This document shows positions 1-8,590 of a stretch of DNA of 64,000 bases, one piece after another; the first letter of the stretch is position 1, and the number at the start of each line of letters is the position of its first letter. Made by a program: the position numbers and the translations under genes. The stretch spans positions 3,906,001-3,970,000 of the forward strand of contig NZ_JAIFAG010000001.1 in the NCBI RefSeq assembly GCF_020012125.1, read 5' to 3'. A model generated the notes under the pieces. That model was not told the origin of the DNA and did not search any database. It saw only the letters and a list, made by a program, of their open reading frames with translations. The stretch is from Hymenobacter psoromatis. GTDB lineage: Bacteria > Bacteroidota > Bacteroidia > Cytophagales > Hymenobacteraceae.

Positions 1-73
1 GGCATTGCACGAAAAAAACCAGCCCCGCCGCCAAGGCCAGGTATAAATGAATGCGACGGAAAAAAACCTTCAT
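1..73 (-). CDS. PepSY-associated transmembrane protein, N-terminal fragment
   Basis: Read on the minus strand from an ATG at 73, the frame stays open to the window edge and gives 24 residues: a short basic start (MKVFFRRIH) followed by a hydrophobic helix (LYLALAAGLVFFVQC). This arrangement, an RRIHLYL motif running straight into the first membrane span, is how PepSY-associated inner-membrane proteins of Bacteroidota begin. They are usually found near TonB-dependent receptors and iron uptake genes. Only the first helix is visible, so the family call rests on a short match and any other membrane protein with a similar start is possible. Confidence 0.5.
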   Translation of the reverse strand, partial: MKVFFRRIHLYLALAAGLVFFVQC

Positions 74-144
74 GGCGCTAAGAATGAATTTCACGCAATT
101 TAGAAAGATTTTAAATAACGAAGGCCGTTTCAATCGACCAGCGC

Positions 145-1074
145 CTATTCGCAGCGGATGTAGGGTCGTAATTTAACGAAGTCGGCTTCCTTCAAAATCT
201 TGATTTGCCGCAGGTCGTCGGGCGTTTTGAAGGGTCCGTGCTGCTGGCGAAACGCCACGATGAGCCGCGCCAGCGGCTTGCCTACCAAGGGCTGCGGCCA
301 CAGCTCATCAAACGTGGCGGAGTTGACGAGCACCGGCCGGGGCGCAAAACCGGGTGCCACGAACGTGTATTTGCGCAGGCTGTCCACGAGGTCGGGCGCG
401 TCGCGCAGCATAAAAAAATCGGCCAATTGGCCTTCGCCCACGTAGCCACCTAGCTGGGCGCGGTATTTCACCAGCCCTTTAGCCCGGCCCCGGCCGATGC
501 CCTTTATCTGCATCAGCTGGGTGGTATCGGCCAGGTTGAGGTCGAAGGGCTGCACGTGGGCCGGCTTACGGGCTACTTTCTCAAAGTCCCTACCCCCCTC
601 GCCGGCCCCGAAGCGGCCGCCCGCCGCGTAGCCCGCGCCGCCGCGCGCCGGCAGCGCCTCGGGCAGCTGCATGAACGGCGCGAGCCGCTGGTACACCGAG
701 TCGGGCAGGCCGTAGATGCGCTGCACCTGGCTTTTGGCCCGGAAACCACCCGCCTTTTGCCCGTAGTTGACAATGCGGCCGGCCACGAAGTGCGGCACGC
801 CGCGCGCCTCCCAGCCTACGGCCGTGAGGGCGTTGGGGTCGAACGGGGCTAGGTGCACCTGCGGCACGGCGGGGTAGCGGCTGCCGCCGCTGGGGCCGCC
901 GCGGCGGTTGGGGTAGCGCGCGGCGTAGGCGCGGGCGCTGGCCGCGCGCCCCGAGTCGAGGCGGGCCACCAGGTCCAGGCTCCAGGCATCGAGCTGGCGC
1001 TGGTCGGCGGCGGGCAGGTAGGCGGGGTCGGTGGGGCGCAGCAGGGGGGGTAGGACGGCGGCCGCTAACGCCAC
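145..1074 (-). CDS. Helix-hairpin-helix (ComEA-like) protein
   Basis: A predicted DNA-binding or scaffold protein with three helix-hairpin-helix-like units, at about residues 78-130, 177-222 and 250-302 of the 309-residue frame. The middle one is clearest (FDLNLADTTQLMQIKGIGRG); the others start FDPNALTAVGW and VNSATFDELWP. The frame is open upstream of the GTG at 1074 and encodes a basic stretch and a hydrophobic helix (FSRAETRGFVLLLLVALAAAV) with no ATG, so the true start is probably near an ATT at 1161 and the protein is membrane-anchored. ComEA relatives act in DNA uptake, but many Bacteroidota homologues have no proven role. No other competence gene is visible. Confidence 0.75.
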   Translation of the reverse strand: MALAAAVLPPLLRPTDPAYLPAADQRQLDAWSLDLVARLDSGRAASARAYAARYPNRRGGPSGGSRYPAVPQVHLAPFDPNALTAVGWEARGVPHFVAGRIVNYGQKAGGFRAKSQVQRIYGLPDSVYQRLAPFMQLPEALPARGGAGYAAGGRFGAGEGGRDFEKVARKPAHVQPFDLNLADTTQLMQIKGIGRGRAKGLVKYRAQLGGYVGEGQLADFFMLRDAPDLVDSLRKYTFVAPGFAPRPVLVNSATFDELWPQPLVGKPLARLIVAFRQQHGPFKTPDDLRQIKILKEADFVKLRPYIRCE

Positions 1075-1240
1075 TAGCAGGAGTAGTACAAAGCCCCGCG
1101 TTTCAGCCCTCGAAAACCCGAAATAACGCCGCAGCCAGCGCCAAAAAGGGGAGCGTTTAATGGTGAGCGGAAAATGAAGTAGAAAGAAGTAGCCGCAATA
1201 CTACTCCAGTCTTTACTAATTTTCTTGTTTTAATTTTTAC

Positions 1241-2389
1241 TTACCGCAACGCGCTGGCCGGCTGGTAAAGCTTGGCGAGCTGGTCGGCGGCGTAGTCTAC
1301 CTCGTCGGCCGTGGTGAGACGGCTCAAGGAAAGGCGCACGGTGGGCCGGTCGGGGTCGGCCCCGAGGGCCTCCAACACGTGCGAGCCGAGCTGCGCGCCG
1401 CTGGTGCAGGCTGAGCCACCCGAAGCCGCTACCTTATTGATATCCAGGCTAAAAAGCAACATCTCGCTGATGCTGGAGGGGGGTAGACTCACGCTGAGCA
1501 CGGTGTAGAGGCTCTGGTCGGCCTCAGCCGAGAGGCCATTGAAGCGCACGTCGTCGATGCTAGCCATGAGGCGGCCAATGAGGCGGTCCTTGAGGCCCTG
1601 CACGTGCTGGCGATGAGCGGCCATATCATGGTAGGCGATTTCCAGCGCTTTGGCCAGGCCCACGATGCCGTACACGTTCTCGGTGCCCGAGCGCACACCG
1701 CGTTCCTGCGCGCCGCCGTGCAGGAGCGAATCCACTGCTACGCCGCCGCGTCGGTACAAAAACCCTACCCCCTTGGGCCCGTGAAACTTATGCGCCGAGC
1801 CCACCAGAAAGTGGTTTTGCAGTTGCTGCACGTCGTGGGGGTAGTGGCCCATCGTCTGCACCGTATCGGTGTGAAAAACGGCATCGTACCGGGCGCAGAT
1901 TTCGCCGATAGTCTTGATATCGTTGAGGTTACCCAGTTCGTTGTTGCCGTGCATCAAGCTCACGAACGTGCGCGGCTGCGTGGCCAACAGGTCTTCCAGG
2001 TGCGCCAGGTCGAGGCGGCCCTGAGCGTCGTGGCGCAGGTAGCTCAGCTTGGTTTCGCCGCTTTTAGCCAGCACTTGCAGCGGGTGCAGCACGGCGTGGT
2101 GCTCCAAGGGCGAGGTGATGGCGTGCGCCAATCTCAGTGAGCGCACGCTACCGAAGATGGCATAATTGTCCGCCTCCGTACCGCCCGAGGTAAACGTGAT
2201 TTCACTTGGCGCAGCATTAATAAGCTGCGCCACCGACTTGCGCGCCTGTTCGATGCCCGCTCGCACCTGCCGGCCCGGCCCGTGCAGCGAGCTGGGGTTG
2301 CCGTAGTGCTGCGCCAGGTAAGGCAGCATGGCATCCAGTACGGCAGGGTCGAGGGGGGTAGTGGCGGCGTTATCGAGGTAGGCGTACAT
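1241..2389 (-). CDS. Cysteine desulfurase (NifS/IscS family)
   Basis: A PLP enzyme that takes sulfur from L-cysteine for Fe-S clusters and thiolated cofactors or tRNA. The 382-residue length suits the family. The N-terminus YLDNAATTPLDP, the PLP lysine K201 in SAHKFHGPKGVG and the persulfide-forming cysteine C328 in ASGGSACTSG are all present. It begins with ATG at 2389 and lies downstream of glmM on the same strand, separated by about 155 bases that carry an inverted repeat. No IscU, IscA or regulator is adjacent, so whether it is the housekeeping IscS or a tRNA-thiolation enzyme cannot be decided here. Confidence 0.93.
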   Translation of the reverse strand: MYAYLDNAATTPLDPAVLDAMLPYLAQHYGNPSSLHGPGRQVRAGIEQARKSVAQLINAAPSEITFTSGGTEADNYAIFGSVRSLRLAHAITSPLEHHAVLHPLQVLAKSGETKLSYLRHDAQGRLDLAHLEDLLATQPRTFVSLMHGNNELGNLNDIKTIGEICARYDAVFHTDTVQTMGHYPHDVQQLQNHFLVGSAHKFHGPKGVGFLYRRGGVAVDSLLHGGAQERGVRSGTENVYGIVGLAKALEIAYHDMAAHRQHVQGLKDRLIGRLMASIDDVRFNGLSAEADQSLYTVLSVSLPPSSISEMLLFSLDINKVAASGGSACTSGAQLGSHVLEALGADPDRPTVRLSLSRLTTADEVDYAADQLAKLYQPASALR

Positions 2390-2396
2390 AAATATA

Positions 2397-2538
2397 GCGT
2401 AAGCTTTAGCTTGCCGTTTGGATTAAGCAAAGGGGCTGCGAAAGCAATAACCCTTCTACTCCCACAAAAATTAACGGGCCGCTGATTTAATGTTTGTGAA
2501 GTAAGCTCGGCTTTAACATCTGGCAAGCAAAAGCTTAT
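2397..2538. repeat. Dispersed inverted repeat, GTAAGCTTTAGCTTGCC family
   Basis: GTAAGCTTTAGCTTGCC at 2399-2415 faces an imperfect inverted copy (GGCAAGCAAAAGCTTAT, 2522-2538) across about 105 bases. The same 17-20 base unit recurs at 25984-26043, 45507-45605 and 47538-47630. It lies between glmM and the cysteine desulfurase gene and may cap the glmM transcript. Confidence 0.65.
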
Positions 2539-2546
2539 CCTACGTG

Positions 2547-3941
2547 CTATTTCGTCGAAATAATCTCCTTAATATCGGCAATGATTTTCTGGGCCAGGTG
2601 GTCGGCGGTTGCGTTGGAATCCGACTCGGCGTAGATGCGGATAATGGGCTCGGTGTTGGACTTGCGCAGGTGCACCCACTCCTTGTCGAACTCGATTTTG
2701 ACGCCATCAATCGTGTTGACGGGCTGCTTGGCGTAGCGCTTTTCCATCTCTACCAGCACCAGGTCGGTATCAATTTCCGGGGTCAGCTCGATTTTATTCT
2801 TCGAGATGAAATAGCTGGGGTAGGAGCTGCGCAGGCGGCTCATGGTGAGGCCCGATTTCGCCAAGTGCGTCAGAAACAGCGCAATGCCCACCAGCGCGTC
2901 GCGGCCGTAGTGTAGCTCGGGGTAGATGATGCCGCCGTTGCCCTCGCCGCCGATAACGGCCTGGGTTTCCTTCATTTTCGTCACCACGTTCACCTCGCCT
3001 ACGGCCGCGGCGGTGTAAGTGCCGCCGTGCTTCTCGGTCACGTCGCGCAGGGCGCGGGTGCTGCTGAGGTTGCTCACGGTGTTGCCGCCACCGAGCTGGC
3101 CCAGCACGTAGTCGGCCACGGCCACCAAGGTGTATTCTTCGCCAAACATCTCGCCGTTTTCGCTCACCAGCGCCAGGCGGTCCACGTCGGGGTCCACCAC
3201 GATGCCGAGGTCAAAGCCGCCTTTTTCGAGCACTTTAGCGATGTCGCGCAGGTGCTCGGGCAGCGGCTCGGGGTTGTGGGCGAAGTCGCCGGTGGGCTCA
3301 CAGTGAATTTTTTCGATGGTTTCAACGCCTAACGCGGCCAGCAGTTGCGGCACCGCGAAGCCACCGCAGCTATTCACGGCATCCACCACCACGCGAAATT
3401 TTTTGGCTTTAATAGCTGCCGCGTCTACTAGGGGTAGGGCCAGAATGGCGGCAATGTGCTCGGCCAGAAAGGTGTCGTCGGTCGTGTACTTGCCCAGCTT
3501 GGTTACCGGCGCAAATTCCACGCTGTCGCTTTCGGCCAGGGCTAGCACCTGCTCGCCGGCCGCGGCTGACAAAAACTCACCCTTCGCGTCGAGCAGCTTA
3601 AGGGCATTCCACTGCTTGGGGTTGTGCGAGGCGGTGAGGATGATGCCACCCGCCGCCTGCCGGGCGGGCACAGCCATCTCCACAGTAGGCGTGGTGCTCA
3701 GGCCCAGGTCCAGCACGTCGAAGCCCAGCCCTTGCAGGGTCGCGGCCACTAAGCGGCTCACCATTTCACCCGAAAGGCGGGCATCGCGGCCAATAATAAT
3801 GAGCTTGCCAGCGGCTGGCTGCGTGGCAGCCCACGTGCCGTAGGCCGCCGCGTACTTCACCACGTCGAGGGGGGTAAGCCCCTGCCCGGCGGGGCCACCA
3901 ATGGTGCCCCGAATGCCGGAAATAGATTTTATGAGGGTCAC
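2547..3941 (-). CDS. glmM: Phosphoglucosamine mutase / phosphohexomutase (GlmM-like)
   Basis: Interconverts glucosamine-6-P and glucosamine-1-P for UDP-GlcNAc, the precursor of peptidoglycan and LPS; a phosphomannomutase role is the alternative. The alpha-D-phosphohexomutase layout is complete in 464 residues: N-terminal KSISGIRGTIGG, catalytic phosphoserine S105 in TASHNP, metal loop DPDVDR near residue 250, sugar-binding GEGNGG, and the C-terminal phosphate loop RKSNTEPIIRIY. The start is GTG at 3941. A TACTTTTG box lies at 3962-3969, which would give a leader of roughly 15 bases. Confidence 0.9.
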   Translation of the reverse strand: MTLIKSISGIRGTIGGPAGQGLTPLDVVKYAAAYGTWAATQPAAGKLIIIGRDARLSGEMVSRLVAATLQGLGFDVLDLGLSTTPTVEMAVPARQAAGGIILTASHNPKQWNALKLLDAKGEFLSAAAGEQVLALAESDSVEFAPVTKLGKYTTDDTFLAEHIAAILALPLVDAAAIKAKKFRVVVDAVNSCGGFAVPQLLAALGVETIEKIHCEPTGDFAHNPEPLPEHLRDIAKVLEKGGFDLGIVVDPDVDRLALVSENGEMFGEEYTLVAVADYVLGQLGGGNTVSNLSSTRALRDVTEKHGGTYTAAAVGEVNVVTKMKETQAVIGGEGNGGIIYPELHYGRDALVGIALFLTHLAKSGLTMSRLRSSYPSYFISKNKIELTPEIDTDLVLVEMEKRYAKQPVNTIDGVKIEFDKEWVHLRKSNTEPIIRIYAESDSNATADHLAQKIIADIKEIISTK

Positions 3942-3961
3942 AGGATATTTCTTTAGCTTTG

Positions 3962-3969
3962 CAAAAGTA
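3962..3969 (-). promoter_or_regulatory. -7 promoter box of glmM
   Basis: TACTTTTG on the minus strand matches the Bacteroidota -7 consensus TAnnTTTG, 20 bases before the GTG start of glmM. No convincing -33 TTTG is seen. Confidence 0.5.
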
Positions 3970-4134
3970 GGCTATTCACCCGGTCGGCGGCCCGTTTTTG
4001 GGCCGTTGGCGCGGGCGGTAGGGTAGCTGGCTTTGCCCTATCGGCATGCCTTTTCCTTCCTGGCCCTACCCCTACCCCCCGCCGGTGCCCTTATTCGGCC
4101 GCGGCTTTTTTCCACGCTTCAGCTTACTTAATTT

Positions 4135-4971
4135 ATGGAAAACCCCTTGCTTGCCCCTGACCGCCGCCCGGCCCAGCTCGAAGCCTTCGGGCGGCTGCTC
4201 GACGTGCTCGACCGCCTGCGCCAGGAGTGCCCCTGGGATAAAAAGCAAACCCTCGACAGCCTGCGCCACCTCACTATTGAGGAGACCTACGAGCTGAGCG
4301 ACGCCATCCTGCGCCACGACCTGCCCGACCTGAAGAAGGAACTGGGCGACGTGCTGCTGCACCTCATCTTTTACGCCCGCATTGCCGCCGAGCAGGGTGC
4401 GTTCGACATCGCTGATGTACTCAACGCGCAGTGCGAGAAGCTCATATACCGCCACCCGCACATCTACGGCGATGTGCGCGCCGACGACGAGGCCGCCGTA
4501 AAGCGTAATTGGGAGCAGCTCAAGCTGAAGGAAAAAGGCAATACCGGCGGCGTGCTGGGCGGCGTGCCCACTTCCCTACCCGCCCTGGTGAAGGCTATGC
4601 GCATTCAAGAAAAAGCGCGCGGCGCGGGCTTCGACTGGGACGACCCGGCCCAGGTCTGGCTCAAGGTACAGGAAGAATTAGCCGAGTTCGGAGCCGAGTA
4701 CGGCCACGGCCAGCTACCCGCCGACGTGGCCCAGGCCGCCCGCGCCACCCAGGAATTTGGCGACTTATTATTCTCGCTGGTCAACTTCGCGCGCTTCGCG
4801 GGCATCAATCCGGAAGAAGCTTTGGAGCGCACTAACCGAAAATTTATTAGTCGCTTTCAATACCTGGAAGCCGCCGCCAGTCAAGCTGGCCAAGCCCTGC
4901 CTGACCTTACGCTCGCCCAGATGGATGCGTATTGGAACGAGGCCAAGCGCACCGAAATTCCTCGCGCTTAA
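4135..4971 (+). CDS. mazG: Nucleoside triphosphate pyrophosphohydrolase MazG
   Basis: Hydrolyses (d)NTPs to monophosphates and pyrophosphate, a housecleaning activity. The 278 residues carry two MazG halves. The first has the family hallmark CPWDKKQTLDSL, EETYEL and KKELGDVLLHL near residues 38-85. The second has VQEELAEF and EFGDLLFSLVNFAR with metal-binding acidic residues near 180-225. The start is ATG at 4135. It is the first plus-strand gene after the divergent glmM, with 193 bases between them. Confidence 0.92.
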   Translation: MENPLLAPDRRPAQLEAFGRLLDVLDRLRQECPWDKKQTLDSLRHLTIEETYELSDAILRHDLPDLKKELGDVLLHLIFYARIAAEQGAFDIADVLNAQCEKLIYRHPHIYGDVRADDEAAVKRNWEQLKLKEKGNTGGVLGGVPTSLPALVKAMRIQEKARGAGFDWDDPAQVWLKVQEELAEFGAEYGHGQLPADVAQAARATQEFGDLLFSLVNFARFAGINPEEALERTNRKFISRFQYLEAAASQAGQALPDLTLAQMDAYWNEAKRTEIPRA

Positions 4972-5301
4972 CCTCCTGATTTGTCGGCCCTGGCAGCTTA
5001 GCACAGCGGGGCCGCCCTCCCCCCCCGCTCAACCTGAGCATGCCCTTGCATTTGCTGTTCCCGAATAATCCAGGCGGCGAATTCACTACCCCCACGGGGC
5101 AGGTCGGTGTCTCAGCCAAGCCGCAGTCCTTCAAAAAAAAATTCTACTAAGTCTGGATTTTACTGGCTTCGGCGTAGATTCGGCCCCGAAACAACCGTTT
5201 GCGTTCGTCTGGCCGGTTATCGCTTAATTTGCCGACCCTTTGGTATAGCCTTCTTTTTTTACCCCTCAACCAACCCCCCACCTCCTACACTTACTGGACT
5301 C
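4972..5301. other. Intergenic region upstream of exbB, no gene seen
   Basis: These 330 bases hold no convincing gene or RNA. There is a run of nine A at 5133-5141 and a TTTG at 5198-5201 followed 23 bases later by TAATTTG; the spacing is wider than usual for a Bacteroidota promoter. The exbB transcript probably starts in this stretch. An open frame runs into exbB from 5107, but its extra residues look like non-coding sequence. Confidence 0.5.
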
Positions 5302-6177
5302 ATGGAACAGAAAAATGCTGTAAACCCAGGCGCTCGGCCCGCTGCGCCGGCCCCAAAGGCCGCACCCGCCAAGAGCAGCGGTGGTGCCTCGCTGTTTTCG
5401 GTCATCGTCATCGTTCTCGCTTTTATCGCTAGCGTTATCATTTTCAAGTTTGTACTTGGTGACCCGAGCCACTTCTTAGGCGGCAACCCCGAAAACAACC
5501 CGAAGCCTGGTGACTACCTGGGCATTGTGTATAAAGGGGGCGTTATCGTGCCGATACTGATGACGATGCTGCTCTGCGTAATCGTATTCTCTATCGAGCG
5601 CGCCCTCACCATTGCTAAGGCTAAAGGCGATAAAAGCATCGAAGAATTCGTGCGCGGCGTGCGTCAGAAGCTGAATTCTAACGACATCACCGGGGCCATC
5701 GCCATCTGCGACCAGCAGAAGGGCTCGGTAGCCAACGTAGTGCGTGCCGGCCTGAAGAAATACCAGGAAATGGGCCGCGAAACCAACATGAACACCGACC
5801 AGCGCGTGCTGGCCATCCAGAAGGAAATCGAGGAAAGCACTGCCCTAGAGCTACCCATGCTCGAAAAGAACCTGGTTATCATCTCCACGCTGGCCTCTAT
5901 TGCCACGCTGGTAGGTCTGCTGGGCACGGTATTCGGCATGATTAAGGCGTTCTCGGCACTGGCCCAGGCCGGCAACCCCGACGCTACGGCCTTGGCCACG
6001 GGTATCTCGGAAGCTCTTATCAACACGGCCCTTGGTATCGGTACGTCGGCCTTGGCCATTGTGGCCTACAACTTCTTCACTAGCAAGATTGACGAGCTGA
6101 CTTATAGCATTGATGAGGCTGGCTTCAGCATCATCCAGACCTTCGCCGCACAGCACGGTAACGCGCGCCAGGTATAA
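5302..6177 (+). CDS. exbB: ExbB/TolQ/MotA proton-channel protein
   Basis: Inner-membrane proton channel subunit that, with ExbD, energises TonB for uptake through outer-membrane receptors. ATG at 5302 gives 291 residues: an Ala/Pro-rich cytoplasmic start, a first helix (SLFSVIVIVLAFIASVIIF), a second (GGVIVPILMTMLLCVIVFS), a cytoplasmic loop, then the hallmark MotA/TolQ/ExbB helices LVIISTLASIATLVGLLGTV and ALINTALGIGTSALAIVAYN. It is first in the order exbB-exbD-exbD-tonB-tonB. The open frame upstream of 5302 lacks family similarity, so the internal ATG is preferred. Confidence 0.93.
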   Translation: MEQKNAVNPGARPAAPAPKAAPAKSSGGASLFSVIVIVLAFIASVIIFKFVLGDPSHFLGGNPENNPKPGDYLGIVYKGGVIVPILMTMLLCVIVFSIERALTIAKAKGDKSIEEFVRGVRQKLNSNDITGAIAICDQQKGSVANVVRAGLKKYQEMGRETNMNTDQRVLAIQKEIEESTALELPMLEKNLVIISTLASIATLVGLLGTVFGMIKAFSALAQAGNPDATALATGISEALINTALGIGTSALAIVAYNFFTSKIDELTYSIDEAGFSIIQTFAAQHGNARQV

Positions 6178-6393
6178 TAGCGCAAGCACTGGCTTGAAAA
6201 GAGGGGCGGAGGCGTTTCGCCGTCCCCGCCCCAATTTTTTTTCACTGGTACGTGTGCAATTGGTAGCCGGTCGGCATCAGACTTAGTGAGCGGCTCCCAA
6301 CGCCGGGCTTTCGGGCCCGTGGCCCGCTGAGTTTTCATCCTTTCCCTACCCCCTCGCCCATGACCAGCCCAGTCATTTTAACTTCCCCCGGCA

Positions 6394-7026
6394 ATGCCTA
6401 AAGTAAAACCGCATCGCACCTCGCCGTCGCTCGATATGACGCCGATGGTGGACCTGGCGTTTCTGCTGGTAACATTCTTTATGTTGACCACGCAGTTTCG
6501 CCCCGACGAAGCGGTAGTCGTAGACCCACCGTCTTCGACTTCCGACTTACGCGCCCCCGAAAGCGACATCCTGACGCTGACCATTGACTCCAAAAAGCGT
6601 GTCTTCTTCGGCTACGACAAGGCTCCCATACTGCAAGAGGCCCTGAAAGCCGTAGGTGCCAAGTATGGCGTGACCTTTACTCCAGCTCAATCCAAGCAGT
6701 TTTCGCTGCTCCCCAACTTTGGGGTGCCGATTACGCAACTTGGCAGCTACCTCGACAAGGATACGGAACAGCGCAAGGCGCTGAACCCGACCCTAGCAGG
6801 TATTCCCTACGACTCGCTCAATAATCAGATGATGGATTGGGTGATAGAGGCTCGCAAAGCCAACGCCAAGCTGTTCCAGAAGCCTACTTTTCTGGTTATC
6901 AAGGGCGACGGTGATGCGGACGTGAAAACAGTGCAAACTGTTATCAAAGACTTGCAGGAAAAGGATATTAACCGCTTCAACCTGCTTACGAGCCTGGAAA
7001 TGAAGCCTTCCTACATCGAAAAATAG
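6394..7026 (+). CDS. exbD: ExbD/TolR family biopolymer transporter (first copy)
   Basis: Partner of ExbB in the TonB energising complex. The 210-residue protein has the family signature SLDMTPMVDLAFLLVTFFML at residues 11-30, in which the aspartate of MVDLAFL is the proton-binding residue, then a long periplasmic domain. The periplasmic part is larger than that of the following ExbD and contains an insert around residues 85-150. It ends 9 bases before the next exbD. Bacteroidota normally carry two different ExbD proteins in this operon, probably forming a mixed complex. Confidence 0.92.
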   Translation: MPKVKPHRTSPSLDMTPMVDLAFLLVTFFMLTTQFRPDEAVVVDPPSSTSDLRAPESDILTLTIDSKKRVFFGYDKAPILQEALKAVGAKYGVTFTPAQSKQFSLLPNFGVPITQLGSYLDKDTEQRKALNPTLAGIPYDSLNNQMMDWVIEARKANAKLFQKPTFLVIKGDGDADVKTVQTVIKDLQEKDINRFNLLTSLEMKPSYIEK

Positions 7027-7035
7027 TTTGAACTC

Positions 7036-7593
7036 ATGGCTGAAATCCAACAAAAAGGCGGCGACTCCGGGAAGGGAGGCAAGAAACGGGCGAAAAAAAT
7101 GTCGACTAAAATCGACATGACGCCGATGGTTGACTTGGCCTTCCTGCTCCTGACGTTCTTCATGCTCACGACCACCTTCGCCAAGCCCAATGTGATGCAG
7201 CTCACGATGCCGGTGAAGGATAAGAACCTTAAGGACGATGAACAAACTAAAATCAAGGCCTCGCAGGCCATGACGGTTATTCTGGCTCCCGACAACAAAG
7301 TATTCTACTTTTTCGGCCTGAACGAGCCCAACGACAAGAGCGTGTCCGTGCCCGAAATTAAGGTTACGGACTTCTCAGCTAACGGTATCCGCAAGGTGCT
7401 GCTGGAGCGCCAGCGCCAGCAGCCCGAGCCCATCATTCTGATTGAGCCTTACTCTGTGGACGGTAAGGATGCCAAGTACAAGAATATGGTAGATATCCTG
7501 GATGAGATGAACATCACCAATCAGAAGAAGTACGCGCTGATTGACATCCCGAAGAAAGACGTGGAACTCATTAAAAAACAGAACCTGCTATGA
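7036..7593 (+). CDS. exbD: ExbD/TolR family biopolymer transporter (second copy)
   Basis: Second ExbD of the operon, 185 residues. A Lys/Gly-rich cytoplasmic start (GGKKRAKKMSTK) is followed by KIDMTPMVDLAFLLLTFFML with the conserved proton-path aspartate, then a periplasmic domain. The stop overlaps the tonB start (ATGA at 7590-7593), showing translational coupling. Compared with the upstream copy it is shorter and more basic at the N-terminus, so the two are not simple duplicates. Confidence 0.93.
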   Translation: MAEIQQKGGDSGKGGKKRAKKMSTKIDMTPMVDLAFLLLTFFMLTTTFAKPNVMQLTMPVKDKNLKDDEQTKIKASQAMTVILAPDNKVFYFFGLNEPNDKSVSVPEIKVTDFSANGIRKVLLERQRQQPEPIILIEPYSVDGKDAKYKNMVDILDEMNITNQKKYALIDIPKKDVELIKKQNLL

Positions 7594-8414
7594 TGGACAA
7601 TGCGCAGCTGGCTAATGCCAGCCTGAATGACATCGTATTCGAGGGACGGAACAAGGAGTATGGCGCGTTTCAGTTGCGCCGTACTTACGGGCGCAATGTG
7701 TCGCGGGCCCTTATCATCGGCACGATACTGCTGACGGTGCTGGTTTTTATCCCGGCCGTAGCAAAGTTCTTCGAAGACCGTAAGCCCAAAGAGGTGCTCA
7801 ATCTGAAGGAGAATGTGCTGATGGATGCGCCGCCCTTGGACGAGACCAAGCCCCCGCCCCCACCCCCGCCCCCCGAAGCGCCCCCACCCCCGCCCCCCAA
7901 GCTGACGACGGTAAAATTCACGCCGCCGGTAATCAAGAAGGACGAGGAAGTAAAGAAGGAGGAAGTACCTGACCAGGAGGAGCTGAAGGACAAGACGGTA
8001 GCTACCGTGACCGTAAAAGGTAACACGGATGCCCCCGACTTGAGTGCTCTGAGTGGTGAGGGAAATAAGGCGGTAGAGGAGGTGGTAGAAAACAAGGTTT
8101 ACACCTATGTGGAGCAAATGCCGGCTCTGCCTGGCGGTGGCGGCATGGGTGCTATTGTGGCAGCCATCCAAAAAAACTTCCGCTACCCGGCGGTAGACCT
8201 GCGCAACCAGGTAGAAGGCCGAGTATTCGCGAGCTTTACGGTAGATGAAAACGGCGACGTATCGGACGTGAAAATCGTGAAGGGCCTCACTGGCACGGTA
8301 GACGCCGAAACCATCCGCTCTATCAAGGCGCTGCCTAAGTTTATTCCGGGCAAGCAGAATGGCCGGGCAGTGAAAGTATCGTTTACGGTACCAGTAACGC
8401 TGAAAATTCAGTAA
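7590..8414 (+). CDS. tonB: Energy transducer TonB (first copy)
   Basis: Transmits proton-motive force from ExbB/ExbD to outer-membrane receptors. The 274 residues show a cytoplasmic tail with the motif LNDIVFEGRNKEYGAFQLRR (about residues 9-28), one membrane helix (ALIIGTILLTVLVFIPAVA), a proline-rich periplasmic spacer (two PPPPPP blocks near residues 90-110), a charged Lys/Glu stretch, and a C-terminal TonB domain (FRYPAVDLRNQVEGRVFASF to FTVPVTLKIQ). ATG overlaps the exbD stop by four bases. A strong hairpin follows at 8431. Confidence 0.93.
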   Translation: MMDNAQLANASLNDIVFEGRNKEYGAFQLRRTYGRNVSRALIIGTILLTVLVFIPAVAKFFEDRKPKEVLNLKENVLMDAPPLDETKPPPPPPPPEAPPPPPPKLTTVKFTPPVIKKDEEVKKEEVPDQEELKDKTVATVTVKGNTDAPDLSALSGEGNKAVEEVVENKVYTYVEQMPALPGGGGMGAIVAAIQKNFRYPAVDLRNQVEGRVFASFTVDENGDVSDVKIVKGLTGTVDAETIRSIKALPKFIPGKQNGRAVKVSFTVPVTLKIQ

Positions 8415-8430
8415 GTCACAGAAGTTGATG

Positions 8431-8465
8431 AAAGCCCCGACTGCCCTGGCAGTTGGGGCTTTTTG
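8431..8465 (+). terminator. Rho-independent terminator after tonB
   Basis: AAAGCCCCGACTGCC pairs with GGCAGTTGGGGCTTT (one G-U pair) and is followed by more T residues. It closes the exbB-exbD-exbD-tonB unit. Confidence 0.85.
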
Positions 8466-8590
8466 CGTTGGTAGGTTTTTATTTTTTAGAGAAAATACGA
8501 AAACTGCATGTGGAAAAAATGGGGCGGTAGCATCAATCGGATAGCTGGCTGCCCCCAGCGCCTACCCCCTTCATTTTCCCCATTCCTTCT

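Noticed and set aside
5198-5231. -33/-7 promoter before exbB
   Set aside because: TTTG and TAATTTG are 23 bases apart and the second box misses a base, so it was not listed as a promoter.
5107-5301. 5' extension of exbB
   Set aside because: The residues are not family-like; the exbB start fits the ATG at 5302.
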